10,255 nt of DNA from Microcaldota archaeon (GCA_021813025.1 JAKAME010000047.1:1-10255); one strand, 5' to 3'; counted from the first letter of the stretch, positions 1-7,469 are shown. A program made the numbers and translations. Notes: a model not told the origin generated them from the letters alone.

Positions 1-739
1 CGTTCGCGCCGGTTTGAGGGCCTGCATTTTTTTCCATCTCCTCTTTCATGATTTCGCGCGCCTCCTTCTCGGCCGCAATGGAGGCTGCTGTGAAAAGAGC
101 CACGCGCGTGGAATGGTTGCGGATAAGCCCTTTGGGCTTCTGGGCAATCGCCACCTCTTTCACGCCCTTTGTCTTGCCAAGCAGCGCGCGCAAATCCTCG
201 GACGGGTTTTCGCTCTCCCCCAAGTCAACCTCTTTCTCCTCGGTCTTTTCTCCAGCCGCAGCCTTGATGAGGGCCGATGCGCCCGCAATGCTGAATCTTC
301 GCGGCAGGAACAGGCCCATCAGATAATGGTAAGCCTCTGCGGCCATCTCGCCAGCATTTGAAAGCGCCTTGACATAGGAGCCGCCCAGCGGCAGGCATGG
401 GATAAGCGCCCCCTGCCCGCTTTCCCGCAGCGCGCCGGCCAGCTTGTGGGTAGCCAGAGCCACGCGCAGGCGGTTGAAGGTAAAGCGCTTGAGCGAGGCT
501 ATGTAGCGAAGGCGCTTGAGCTGGCGCGAGCGGTCCTGCGCGTCCGCGGCCGCCTCCTCCTCCATCTCCGCGCGCGTCTGGGCCAGCATGGCAAGGAACG
601 GGGCGTTGAACCCGCGCTCCAGCATTCCCGCCTTGTATTCCTCCAGCCGCGCCATCCTGCCCTCGTCAAGGGTCCCCTGCTCGTCAACAGAATCGAGATA
701 GCGGTTTACCTCGGCAACGAAGCTCAATGAGTCGGACAT
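1..739 (-). CDS. Uncharacterised helical, charged protein (C-terminus cut by window edge)
   Basis: An open minus-strand frame begins with ATG at 739 and stays open to the left edge, giving 246 visible residues beginning MSDSLSFVAEVNRYL. I do not recognise the family. The chain is mostly predicted helix. Residues 50-85 are very rich in Glu, Ala, Arg and Lys and could form a coiled coil. Residues 85-160 are more hydrophobic (around LPLGGSYVKAL and YHYLMGLFLP) without a convincing membrane helix. An acidic linker at 163-181 is followed by a second compact part (ALLGKTKGVKEVAIAQKPKG) and a helical Lys/Glu-rich end. There is no signal peptide, so it is probably cytoplasmic. No good Shine-Dalgarno precedes the ATG; a TATA-like tract lies about 34 bases upstream, which would suit a leaderless transcript. 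It lies 42 bases downstream of the S-layer-like gene and may be co-transcribed with it. The codon pattern and the absence of stops over 738 bases support a real gene. The function is unknown. Confidence 0.72.
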   Translation of the reverse strand, partial: MSDSLSFVAEVNRYLDSVDEQGTLDEGRMARLEEYKAGMLERGFNAPFLAMLAQTRAEMEEEAAADAQDRSRQLKRLRYIASLKRFTFNRLRVALATHKLAGALRESGQGALIPCLPLGGSYVKALSNAGEMAAEAYHYLMGLFLPRRFSIAGASALIKAAAGEKTEEKEVDLGESENPSEDLRALLGKTKGVKEVAIAQKPKGLIRNHSTRVALFTAASIAAEKEAREIMKEEMEKNAGPQTGAN

Positions 740-781
740 TGGAATCAGCAAAAGAAGAACAAGAGACAATAAAAATAGGGC
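740..781 (-). promoter_or_regulatory. Pyrimidine-rich spacer with TATA-like tract (promoter and/or T-rich terminator)
   Basis: Read on the minus strand, the spacer starts with CCCTATTTTTATTG (767-780) and continues with T/C-rich sequence to the ATG at 739. The AT-rich core lies about 34 bases before the ATG, fitting an archaeal TATA box for a near-leaderless start. The same T-rich stretch directly follows the stop of the upstream gene and could equally act as an archaeal poly-T terminator. The sequence does not decide between the two. Confidence 0.3.
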
Positions 782-2713
782 TTATGGCCTTATGCTGAAC
801 ACGCCGCGGCTTACGTGCCCGTTCTCGGTCACGGTGTAGGTGTATGTGCCCGGATTCACAAGCGCTCCGGGAAAGAGCGTGAATCCGTTGTTGTTCTTGA
901 GCACATAAACATCCATGTGCGCGCCGCTAACGTTGCTTATGCGCACGTCCGCCCGCTCCGGATTCTGCATCAGGACGGGTATGCGCACCTCATCATACAT
1001 TCCGAAGCTGAGCTGGCGCTCCGCCCGCTGCAAGGGCCTGCGGGTTTCAGCCACGCCTGTAAAGGTCGGCTTGACGCGCTTGTCATACTGCACTCTCAGC
1101 TGGTTTGTGCTGGTGGTGATGTCCTTGGAGAAGTCTATTTCCACTTTGGTGCTGCTCGTCCACGCGATTTTGTCGGTGCGCTGGTCCCACAGCGGCGATT
1201 CATACACGCTGAATGCGCTTTCGCCAAGCCCCTTGTGCTGCACCTGGTCGAACTGGTAGTCATAGAGGCCCTTGGAGTAAGGGACGTAGGTGTAGACGAA
1301 ATTGGCCGTCGCTATGTCGGGCCGCGCGTTGGCGGTCAGGCCGACGCGCTTGTTGACCGGGTCGATGTAAATCACCGCGCCGTCGCCGCTCACATTGCTG
1401 CCTGCCACCTTCATGCCGCCCACCGTGATGCCCTCGGGCATGGGCTTGAGGACAAAATACTGGCTGCCCTCCGCCTTGTAAAAGAGCCGGCCGTCCTCCA
1501 CCTTCATCTTTATGTCAGTGATTCTGCCGGAGGAGGTGCCGTTGTAGATGAGGCCGAACAGCGGCCCGCCGCCGGCTGCAAAGTGCAGGTAGGTTCCGCT
1601 GTCCGTGCGGCCGTTGGCCACGTTGGGGTCCGACTCGTCGGCCAGCACCAGCGTCTCGCCGCTTGCAGATTCGATGCTCCATTTCTCGCCCTGCCTCTTG
1701 TTCAGCCCGTCGTTGTACAGGCGGCTGTTGCGCAGGATGGAGGGTCCCAAGACATACTCGCCCTCCCGCCCCTCTGCCGCCCCCCGCAGGCGGTTCTCGC
1801 CCCCGTGCAGGCTTGTGACGTCTTCGGCAATGAGGCCGATGATTGTGCCCGTGCGCCGGTAGGTGCCGTCCGCGCTGCCCAAACCTACTATATAATGGCT
1901 GTCAGGCCCCGGAGCGTCGGAAGAGACGTTGTTGGGCCTCTTGCCCTGCGCCAGCACGTAGACGTCGGTGTAGACTCCCAAATCGGCCGTCTGCTGGCCG
2001 GAGCCGGAATTCACGGAGCGCACGTGGAGGTAGAGCGGATTGCCGCTGGCGGGGTCGGTATATCCGCTGTCCACCAAGCCCCCTAGCGGTATCTGGGGGT
2101 CTGTGCGCGGCTGGCCGCTGGCCTTGTCTACAACCTGCACATAAGCCGAATTAGCGTCCACCTTTGTCAGTACGGCGCTGAACTCGCCGCCGTCCAGCGC
2201 CTGATTCGTCTTGAGATTGGCCATGTAATTGTACTCAAAGCCCAGCGTGAGCGTGCCGTTGCTGGGTCCAAATTGGTTGGCCAGCACCACGAAACGGTCC
2301 TCGTCCGCCATCACGATGTCGCGGTTGCGCCAGTCAAGCTGGTCAAGGCGCTTGTTGTTCGCAGGCACCAGCGTCCAGGCCAGCTCGGTGACGCGGGCGA
2401 CGATTTCCCTGTATTGGGAATTGGAATCATAGGCCACGTTCGCCTTGGCCACTGCCGCGCTGCCCCTGCCTGCGTCGGTGTATATCGTGGCCTCGTAAGC
2501 GTTCTGCATGTCCCAAACATAGGCGCTCGCAGTTCTGACGCCGCTTATTTTCTGCACGGCCAGCACTTCTTCCCTGCCTTTCTGCTGGCGCACGATTGGC
2601 TGGCGCAAATTGGGGTTCTTCTTTTCCGGCGGGGCGGTCTCTATGGGCTGTCCCTCGCGCTCTACATAGTTCCTGCGCACGTGATAGCCGGGCCCCGTCT
2701 GCAGCACGAACAT
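782..2713 (-). CDS. Large beta-rich S-layer-like protein, paralogue of its upstream neighbour; no signal peptide
   Basis: This 643-aa protein is rich in Gly, Ser, Asn, Val and Tyr and is probably almost all beta-strand. It shares collinear motifs with the 532-aa protein encoded just upstream: YDSNSQYREIVAR (95-107), GKRPNN (257-262), GGENR (304-308) and YIDPVN (449-454). The two are therefore diverged paralogues. The motif style resembles S-layer-type surface proteins of uncultured archaea, an impression from memory and not a search. The N-terminal 60 residues are charged and Pro/Gln-rich, with no hydrophobic signal segment. The frame is closed by an in-frame TAA about 66 bases upstream, and no ATG lies between. 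A Shine-Dalgarno-like GGGGTGA sits 4 bases before the ATG, supporting this start. The last ~68 residues (from VRIPVL at 576, ending in an NPGTYTYTV hairpin) look like a diverged copy of the beta-sandwich tail of the neighbour. It has no catalytic motif that I can see. A structural or surface role is inferred. Confidence 0.75.
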   Translation of the reverse strand: MFVLQTGPGYHVRRNYVEREGQPIETAPPEKKNPNLRQPIVRQQKGREEVLAVQKISGVRTASAYVWDMQNAYEATIYTDAGRGSAAVAKANVAYDSNSQYREIVARVTELAWTLVPANNKRLDQLDWRNRDIVMADEDRFVVLANQFGPSNGTLTLGFEYNYMANLKTNQALDGGEFSAVLTKVDANSAYVQVVDKASGQPRTDPQIPLGGLVDSGYTDPASGNPLYLHVRSVNSGSGQQTADLGVYTDVYVLAQGKRPNNVSSDAPGPDSHYIVGLGSADGTYRRTGTIIGLIAEDVTSLHGGENRLRGAAEGREGEYVLGPSILRNSRLYNDGLNKRQGEKWSIESASGETLVLADESDPNVANGRTDSGTYLHFAAGGGPLFGLIYNGTSSGRITDIKMKVEDGRLFYKAEGSQYFVLKPMPEGITVGGMKVAGSNVSGDGAVIYIDPVNKRVGLTANARPDIATANFVYTYVPYSKGLYDYQFDQVQHKGLGESAFSVYESPLWDQRTDKIAWTSSTKVEIDFSKDITTSTNQLRVQYDKRVKPTFTGVAETRRPLQRAERQLSFGMYDEVRIPVLMQNPERADVRISNVSGAHMDVYVLKNNNGFTLFPGALVNPGTYTYTVTENGHVSRGVFSIRP

Positions 2714-2910
2714 TTTGTCACCCCTGATGAAACGGCGTGTATTCTCCCTTGAGTGGTGAATCGGAGCGAAAGCTTAAAAAGAAATGCAAGGCCGAACGTC
2801 GAGAAAAAGATGGAAAAGAGAAAAATGGGAAAAGGGAAAAATTGGAGATTGGAAAAAGAGGGGAGAAAAGAAAAAGAAAAGGGAGGGCGGCCAAAACGAC
2901 CGCCAAATAT
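2714..2910 (-). terminator. Terminator hairpin and long pyrimidine tract between the two S-layer-like genes
   Basis: Seven bases after the stop of the 532-aa gene, the minus strand can form a GC stem (GGCGG at 2904-2900 with CCGCC at 2890-2886) closing a T-rich loop. Roughly 80 bases of nearly pure pyrimidine follow (about 2885 down to 2800 on the minus strand, with many T-runs). This looks like a strong archaeal terminator. The remainder up to 2714 holds only the Shine-Dalgarno-like GGGGTGA of the next gene and no obvious TATA box. Because of this tract the downstream gene may need its own promoter, or depend on read-through. Confidence 0.5.
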
Positions 2911-4509
2911 CTACTTCACCACGCTCAGCGGCACGATGGTCTGGTGCCCGCTGTTGTCGTGCATCTTGACGTAGTAGACTCCGGAGGCGAGCCCGCTCAC
3001 GTCCAGCTGGAGCATCTTGGAGCCCTCGCCCCGCACGCTCTGGACCGGCAGCACTTCAGCCCCGGAGTTGTCGGTGATGCGCACCTGCGCGCCGGGCCCG
3101 CTCAAATCGAAGCGCAGGCTCACCAGCCCGTTTGCCGGGTTGGGGTAGAGCTGCACGTCGTTGAAGATGGAGCCTGCCTTGTAGATGCGCGTGGAGCCGT
3201 CAAAGACGCCGGTGGTGCCGCCAAGCTTGAGCGACCACTGCCATTGTATGTTTGTGGCGTTGAATTCAAAGGAGGCATCGGTCACGCCAACGTTCGTCCA
3301 TTTGGAGCCGCGCTCGGTGACGAAGGGCAGCTCGTAGGTCAGCGTATAATCTTGGCCAATCCCACGATAGGATGCCGTGGATATGGCATTGGGAGTCTTC
3401 AATCTGAATTCTCCGCTCTCATAATTCATCGGCAGGCCGGTTGAACTGGCTTGGCTTTGATGATAAGTTGCGCCACCATAGTGGGGGCGAGCCATCTCCT
3501 GGAAGCCGACCCAGTTGTTCGCATAGACCAAGAGGTTCTTTGGGTCTGCCGAATCGCCAATGTCTCCAAGCACAATGTCTCCTTTGAAGTCCCCGTAATA
3601 CGAGGCGCCTGCTGGCTTTGCGTAGGTTTTCATATTGATAGGGTCGAGATAGAGTTCTCCAAACCTATATCCGCTCCCTCCCATGCCTGTTGGGTTGTAG
3701 AAAAAGTCTGATTGCTCGGAACTGAGTTTGACGAACGCCCCAGTCACTGTGCCACCCTTGGTGTTCAAATCACCGGGCAATCCCAATGTCAGCGTCAGTC
3801 CTGAATCAGAGTGGATGCTGGTGTGGACGCGGTTGATGTCGATGAGTTCGCCATCCACCTCGCCATCCAATATGCCGGGCACCAGCCTAATCTTGCCGCC
3901 GCTCTTCATGCGGCTCTCGCCACCCATCCAGTTCTGTACGTCATCGCAGTAAATCATTAGCTTGGTCGTGTAGCGCAAATCCGTCTGGCCGATGTTCCGG
4001 ATGTCGGTCTGGGTGAATCCAACATACCAGTTCTTGTAATTCGGGTCATCCGAAGGGGCGTTGTTCACCCGCTTGCCATTCACCAGCGTGAACTCCCGCC
4101 CCTCATCATTGCGGATTCTGAGCGTCGCGGTCGAGGCGCTGACCTGCACTGATGTCAGCGTCAATATCCTCTCAAAGCCGAACTCGTCCCTGACGACCAT
4201 CGTGTCTCCGACCTTCATCTGATAGAGCTGCTTGTTGTCAGGAAAAGCGATGCTCACTCCGAACTGCATGGGGCGGGCAATGATGTCCCGGTACATGCTG
4301 TTAGAGTCGTAATATGCCTGGCCTATAATCTCAATCGCCGTGCTGCTGTTCTGGCTGGTCAGGATTTTGGTGAAATTCTGCTGGCGCATGGTGCCGTTTG
4401 CATCGAAAGAGGGGCCTGGGTAATTGATGGCCTTCCCAACGCCTTGGTAATCCGGCTCCTGATTCCACAAGAGCCTGTCTCCCCCCTTCTTCACATGTAC
4501 TGGCGGCAT
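2911..4509 (-). CDS. S-layer-like protein with Por/T9SS-type C-terminal sorting domain; no signal peptide
   Basis: This 532-aa protein has a beta-rich body followed by a recognisable tail. The body carries YDSNSMYRDIIAR (67-79), a short beta domain with KVGDTMVVRDEFG (99-111), GKRVNN (145-150), GGESR (196-200), YLDPIN (287-292) and a PFVTERGSKW segment (395-404). Several of these recur in the same order in the downstream 643-aa protein. Residues 450-532 form a Por secretion-system tail: YPNPANG (455-461), a middle ITDNSGAEVL strand pair, and LDVSGLASGVYYVKM (502-516). In Bacteroidota that domain sends proteins through the type IX system and always accompanies an N-terminal Sec signal. Here the N-terminus (MPPVHVKKGGDRLLW) is hydrophilic. 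The start is well supported: GGAGG lies 9 bases before the ATG and an in-frame TAG lies only 9 bases upstream. Intracellular location, an unusual export route, or use of the tail as a plain beta module are all possible. It is probably the first gene of the left cluster. Confidence 0.8.
   Translation of the reverse strand: MPPVHVKKGGDRLLWNQEPDYQGVGKAINYPGPSFDANGTMRQQNFTKILTSQNSSTAIEIIGQAYYDSNSMYRDIIARPMQFGVSIAFPDNKQLYQMKVGDTMVVRDEFGFERILTLTSVQVSASTATLRIRNDEGREFTLVNGKRVNNAPSDDPNYKNWYVGFTQTDIRNIGQTDLRYTTKLMIYCDDVQNWMGGESRMKSGGKIRLVPGILDGEVDGELIDINRVHTSIHSDSGLTLTLGLPGDLNTKGGTVTGAFVKLSSEQSDFFYNPTGMGGSGYRFGELYLDPINMKTYAKPAGASYYGDFKGDIVLGDIGDSADPKNLLVYANNWVGFQEMARPHYGGATYHQSQASSTGLPMNYESGEFRLKTPNAISTASYRGIGQDYTLTYELPFVTERGSKWTNVGVTDASFEFNATNIQWQWSLKLGGTTGVFDGSTRIYKAGSIFNDVQLYPNPANGLVSLRFDLSGPGAQVRITDNSGAEVLPVQSVRGEGSKMLQLDVSGLASGVYYVKMHDNSGHQTIVPLSVVK
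2914..3162 (-). other. Encoded domain: Por/T9SS type-A sorting-like C-terminal tail (residues 450-532)
   Basis: The segment shows the family's three signatures in order: a YPNPANG opening, a central strand-turn-strand with NSGAEVL (the place where the family has a 'G-x-x-V' turn), and a closing LDVSGLASGVYYVKM followed by a short final strand ending at the C-terminus in SVVK. The match in order, spacing and C-terminal placement is strong. This is the Por_Secre_tail/TIGR04183 pattern as I know it. It is listed separately because its presence in an apparent archaeon is unexpected. Confidence 0.8.
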
Positions 4510-4627
4510 AGTTCCCTACCTCCATCCAAGGTTCTTCCCTCTATCTCCACTAATTTGACTACCTAAAAGGCCGAAAACCATAAAATGGGGGGTCTTATTG
4601 GGCGGAAATGCCCAGTTTCAGCCCTTT
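4510..4627 (-). promoter_or_regulatory. Promoter region and ribosome binding site of the 532-aa S-layer-like gene
   Basis: On the minus strand the spacer holds a C-rich run followed by CATTTTATGG (4587-4578), a TATA-like box with a possible BRE about 70 bases before the ATG. Near the ATG is GGAGGTAGGG (4522-4513), a strong Shine-Dalgarno. Just after the top6A stop there is a small inverted repeat (TGGGC at 4599-4603, GCCCA at 4610-4614) without a T-run, so termination of top6A is not obvious. The distances would give a 5' leader of about 40 bases. Confidence 0.45.
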
Positions 4628-5773
4628 TTAAGGCAGGAATTTCTTTTTTGAAATCTTTTCGCGCAAATATTCTCCAACAAAGGAGAGCGACGGCCCCTGC
4701 AAGGCGTCCTGCTCTATTTTCTTCTGCGTCTTGAGCACGGTTTTCAGCTCATTCACCCATTCAGGGTGGCGGTTAATCCATTCATAGCCCAGCATCTCTT
4801 CCGCCCTTTTAATGTCAACTTCCTTTGCCTTGATGGTCAGTTTGCCCAAGAAGTCATAGTCCTTGATGTCCTGCATTGTCACCCCGACGAATTTGGCCTG
4901 CGGCGTGGCAATGTCGGTGGCCAGATAGGCAAGATTCATGGAGCCTGTCTTGATTGCCCAGTAGATGTACCATCCCCAGGCATCGCAGTCTGTGAACACA
5001 ATCACAGGCAGTTTTTTCTGCGCCAGCCTTGAAATCAGGCGCCTGCAGCCGCGCGAGGCCTGCCCCTTTGGCGTAATCAGTATGCAATTCTCCTTTTTCC
5101 AGAACTTGTCCTCATTCAGTCTCTGCCACATGGCGTCCTTTTCCACTACCAGCACGTAATCCGCGTCCAGCTGCTCAATCGTCATGCCGTTGTCCACGTC
5201 TGATGGAACCATCCAGCCCGACCTGCCCTGCTTTGTGCAGTCAATAACCGTCTCGTCCCCGCCGAACTTGTCCCGCAGCTTCATTGGGCCGGCAACAACT
5301 CCCTTGCGGTCTGTGTTAAGATTGAGGTCTTCGCGCTTAACATCAATCGCTACTTCCAAATCCTCAATAAGAGGATTTGATTCTGATTGCTCGGAAAAGA
5401 GCTCCTCATCCAAGTCCTCGCCAAGCGAAAACTTCAGCTGGTAAAACAACCCTCTGATGGAGGTGTGCGAGTCCTCGCGCAAAAATTTCTTGCACTTGGA
5501 GGCAATGGCAACCGTCTGCATGAACTTGCGCGCCTGCCCCACGTTGACGAACTTGCGCTGCTCCACCTTCTCGCCCAGGCGCAGGCAGCCCACTCCCTCG
5601 TCGAAAAGCACGTTGCCCTTGGAGCGAAGTGCCGTGGTGAATGAGGGCGTCTGCTTGTCGTCAATTTCCTTGAGCATGTCAAGGCCCAGGTGCTCGAGCT
5701 TTCTGATGACTTCTCCTGAATCAGCCTTGCGGACGGAGCGGGGAGCGGGTTTTTGGGGTTGTTTCGATGCCAT
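4628..5773 (-). CDS. top6A: DNA topoisomerase VI subunit A (Spo11-like DNA-cleaving subunit)
   Basis: Top6A is the cleaving half of the A2B2 type IIB topoisomerase, which passes one duplex through another in an ATP-dependent way to relax and decatenate DNA in the cytoplasm. This 381-aa product has the family's normal length. The winged-helix domain carries the active-site tyrosine in HTSIRGLFYQLK (Y111). The Toprim domain shows VLVVEKDAMWQRL (acidic E211), CILITPKGQASR (230-241) and the metal-binding TDCDAWG (D262 and D264). The family usually has Pro after the second Asp; here it is Ala. I chose the ATG at 5773 rather than a longer reading from 5869. The longer one adds an Arg/Lys-rich stretch that is only the overlap with top6B read in another frame, whereas 5773 leaves a 16-base gap after the top6B stop, with GGAAGG in it. 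It is translated right after top6B, as an operon giving matched subunits. Confidence 0.96.
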   Translation of the reverse strand: MASKQPQKPAPRSVRKADSGEVIRKLEHLGLDMLKEIDDKQTPSFTTALRSKGNVLFDEGVGCLRLGEKVEQRKFVNVGQARKFMQTVAIASKCKKFLREDSHTSIRGLFYQLKFSLGEDLDEELFSEQSESNPLIEDLEVAIDVKREDLNLNTDRKGVVAGPMKLRDKFGGDETVIDCTKQGRSGWMVPSDVDNGMTIEQLDADYVLVVEKDAMWQRLNEDKFWKKENCILITPKGQASRGCRRLISRLAQKKLPVIVFTDCDAWGWYIYWAIKTGSMNLAYLATDIATPQAKFVGVTMQDIKDYDFLGKLTIKAKEVDIKRAEEMLGYEWINRHPEWVNELKTVLKTQKKIEQDALQGPSLSFVGEYLREKISKKKFLP

Positions 5774-5789
5774 ATCCTTCCCTCTTGCC

Positions 5790-7469
5790 TTATTCCTCTT
5801 CCTCCTCCTCTTCGTCCGCCACTTTCTTTTTCTTCCCATTGCCATTCGAACTCTCGCTGCCGTCCTCATTTTTGCCTTCCATGATTTGGCCCATGTATTT
5901 TGTCTCTATAAGGTCGGTCAGCCGTTTCGCCAGCTCCTCGGATTTGCCCTTGTTGGCCAAGTCGGTCAAATCCCGCGAAAGCTGCTGCACATAGCGCAGA
6001 ATTGCCTTGCGCCTCTCCCCCTGCTCGTGCTCGCGCCTAATGCCGCCCACATGCAGCTGTACTTTGCGCGCCACTTCCATAATCGCATACTTGATTTCCT
6101 GATAAACCTCGTCCTCGTCAGAGAGGGCCTGCTTGCCTGCAGAAGTGTAGGGTACATAGACCGACACCACGTTGACAAACACCGTTATCGGCGCCTGCTC
6201 GAAGTCCTGTATGTTGTATCTCTTCCATTCCACGTCTTTGACTGCCTTGGTGATGGCGCAGCCCGACACGTCGAAAAGCAGGGGCGCGGCATTGGCATAG
6301 CGCACGATGTCCCCGCCCCTCTGGCTGTTGGAATCAACATGCCCCGCGTTTCCGCCCCACGCAATCGCGGCCTCCACCAAAAACGGGATGCCTCCCCGAT
6401 AAATTTTGGGGGGCCGTTCAGTTACGGCGGCGAAATCAGGTGCAAGTATTGCGGTCATGGCCTTCTGTATCTGCTCCGCCCCAATCGGGCGCAGGCAGTT
6501 TGATTCTGGCGCAATCCATTTCACCATTGCAAACGCGCGAATAAGGCTTTCAGCCTGCGGCCACTCCAGCTCGCGCGCCGGCTTTTTGAAATCAATCTTC
6601 GGCAGGCCGGGGTTGGAGCCGTTGAGCAGGGCGGCCAGCTCGGCCACCTTGGCGTCAGACACGCGCTGCAGCCGCTCGCGCAGGAAGACTGCCAGCGTGG
6701 CGCTCGGCCCCTCGCGGTGGGCCATGTCTATGAGGTCGGATACTGCCAATCCCAGCGGATGCGGCTCTGTTTCTTTCGGCCTTGCAGGGCACACTTCCAC
6801 CGAGCGGGGGTATTGCACCTTCTCGCCGTTGGGCTCGATGAGCGTGAGGGTGGCGTGGGGGTTGGAGAGGGCGGTGCGCTTGATGTATTCAAACACGCTG
6901 CCCAGTGAGCGGTCGTATTTCACTTCCCCGAATTCTCCCTGCACAAAAAGGCCGTGCTTTTTGTCTGGGTTGTCCTCTTCCACCAGATTCTGGATGTTGG
7001 GGGTGTTTGTCTTTATGTCAACCGAAATCTCGCCTTTCAGCTTCTTGCCGTCCCATTCGCTCACGAACTTGACAGGCTTTCCGGTCGTCACCTGCGCATA
7101 CATGGTGCAGCCGGTGGCGCCTATTCCCTGTTGCCCCCTCTGCTGGGCATAGCGGTTGAACTTGGTGCCTGCCAGCATCTGGCCCAATGCTTTGCCGATG
7201 TGCTTTTTGGGAATTCCCGGCCCGTTGTCCTGCACGCTCACGCGGTAGCGCTCGCCCTCTTTGTCAAGCTCATCCACCTTGACCGTTATTTCGGGCAATA
7301 TGCCCGCCTCTTCGCAGGCGTCAATGGAATTGGTCACGTATTCGTGCACAATGATGGTGAGAGAGCGCACCTTGCCCGAAAAGCCCAGCATCTGCTTGTT
7401 TTTCTTGAAAAACTCGGCAACCGAGTGCTCCTTGAAGTTGGCGAATATCTTGTCTGTATCCGATGGCAT
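5790..7469 (-). CDS. top6B: DNA topoisomerase VI subunit B (GHKL ATPase subunit)
   Basis: Top6B binds and hydrolyses ATP and works as the dimerising gate that drives strand passage by Top6A. The 559-aa product shows the GHKL fold in order: the N-box HEYVTNSIDAC (E43, N47), DNGPGI (81-86), and the glycine-rich lid RGQQGIGATG (111-120). A helix-two-turn-helix region follows at about 235-285. The transducer domain has YTSAGKQAL, in which K446 is the likely switch lysine contacting the ATP gamma-phosphate. A helical region rich in Glu and Lys follows, ending in a Ser/Asn/Gly linker, KKKK and a run of seven Glu, a low-complexity tail probably exposed. The length is near the family norm of about 530. 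The ATG at 7469 begins the typical MPSDTDKIFANFKEHSVAEFFKKN sequence just ahead of the N-terminal strap; the region before it is G-rich with only weak Shine-Dalgarno character. It is first in the top6B-top6A operon. Confidence 0.97.
   Translation of the reverse strand: MPSDTDKIFANFKEHSVAEFFKKNKQMLGFSGKVRSLTIIVHEYVTNSIDACEEAGILPEITVKVDELDKEGERYRVSVQDNGPGIPKKHIGKALGQMLAGTKFNRYAQQRGQQGIGATGCTMYAQVTTGKPVKFVSEWDGKKLKGEISVDIKTNTPNIQNLVEEDNPDKKHGLFVQGEFGEVKYDRSLGSVFEYIKRTALSNPHATLTLIEPNGEKVQYPRSVEVCPARPKETEPHPLGLAVSDLIDMAHREGPSATLAVFLRERLQRVSDAKVAELAALLNGSNPGLPKIDFKKPARELEWPQAESLIRAFAMVKWIAPESNCLRPIGAEQIQKAMTAILAPDFAAVTERPPKIYRGGIPFLVEAAIAWGGNAGHVDSNSQRGGDIVRYANAAPLLFDVSGCAITKAVKDVEWKRYNIQDFEQAPITVFVNVVSVYVPYTSAGKQALSDEDEVYQEIKYAIMEVARKVQLHVGGIRREHEQGERRKAILRYVQQLSRDLTDLANKGKSEELAKRLTDLIETKYMGQIMEGKNEDGSESSNGNGKKKKVADEEEEEEE

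Noticed and set aside
446..730. Short plus-strand and minus-strand frames over the left-edge gene
   Set aside because: They are out-of-frame shadows of the open 246-residue minus-strand frame.
815..2086. A 423-codon plus-strand open frame opposite the 643-aa S-layer-like gene
   Set aside because: Its product is His/Val/Ala/Arg-rich without any domain-like pattern, and the minus-strand frame has coherent paralogue motifs. It is an antisense by-product of high GC third positions.
2718..2906. A hydrophobic Phe/Leu/Ser/Pro-rich 62-aa minus-strand frame just before the 643-aa protein, which might be its missing signal peptide
   Set aside because: It starts at TTG, is out of frame with the 643-aa gene, and its hydrophobicity is simply what a pyrimidine tract encodes. 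A frameshift rescue cannot be excluded but is not supported.
5774..5869. A longer Top6A with a 32-residue Arg/Lys-rich N-terminal extension
   Set aside because: The extension is the top6B 3' end read in another frame. The ATG at 5773 has a Shine-Dalgarno in the 16-base gap and gives the family's usual length.
5457..6503. A 348-codon plus-strand frame across the top6A/top6B junction
   Set aside because: It lies opposite two unmistakable topoisomerase genes and shows no motif of its own.
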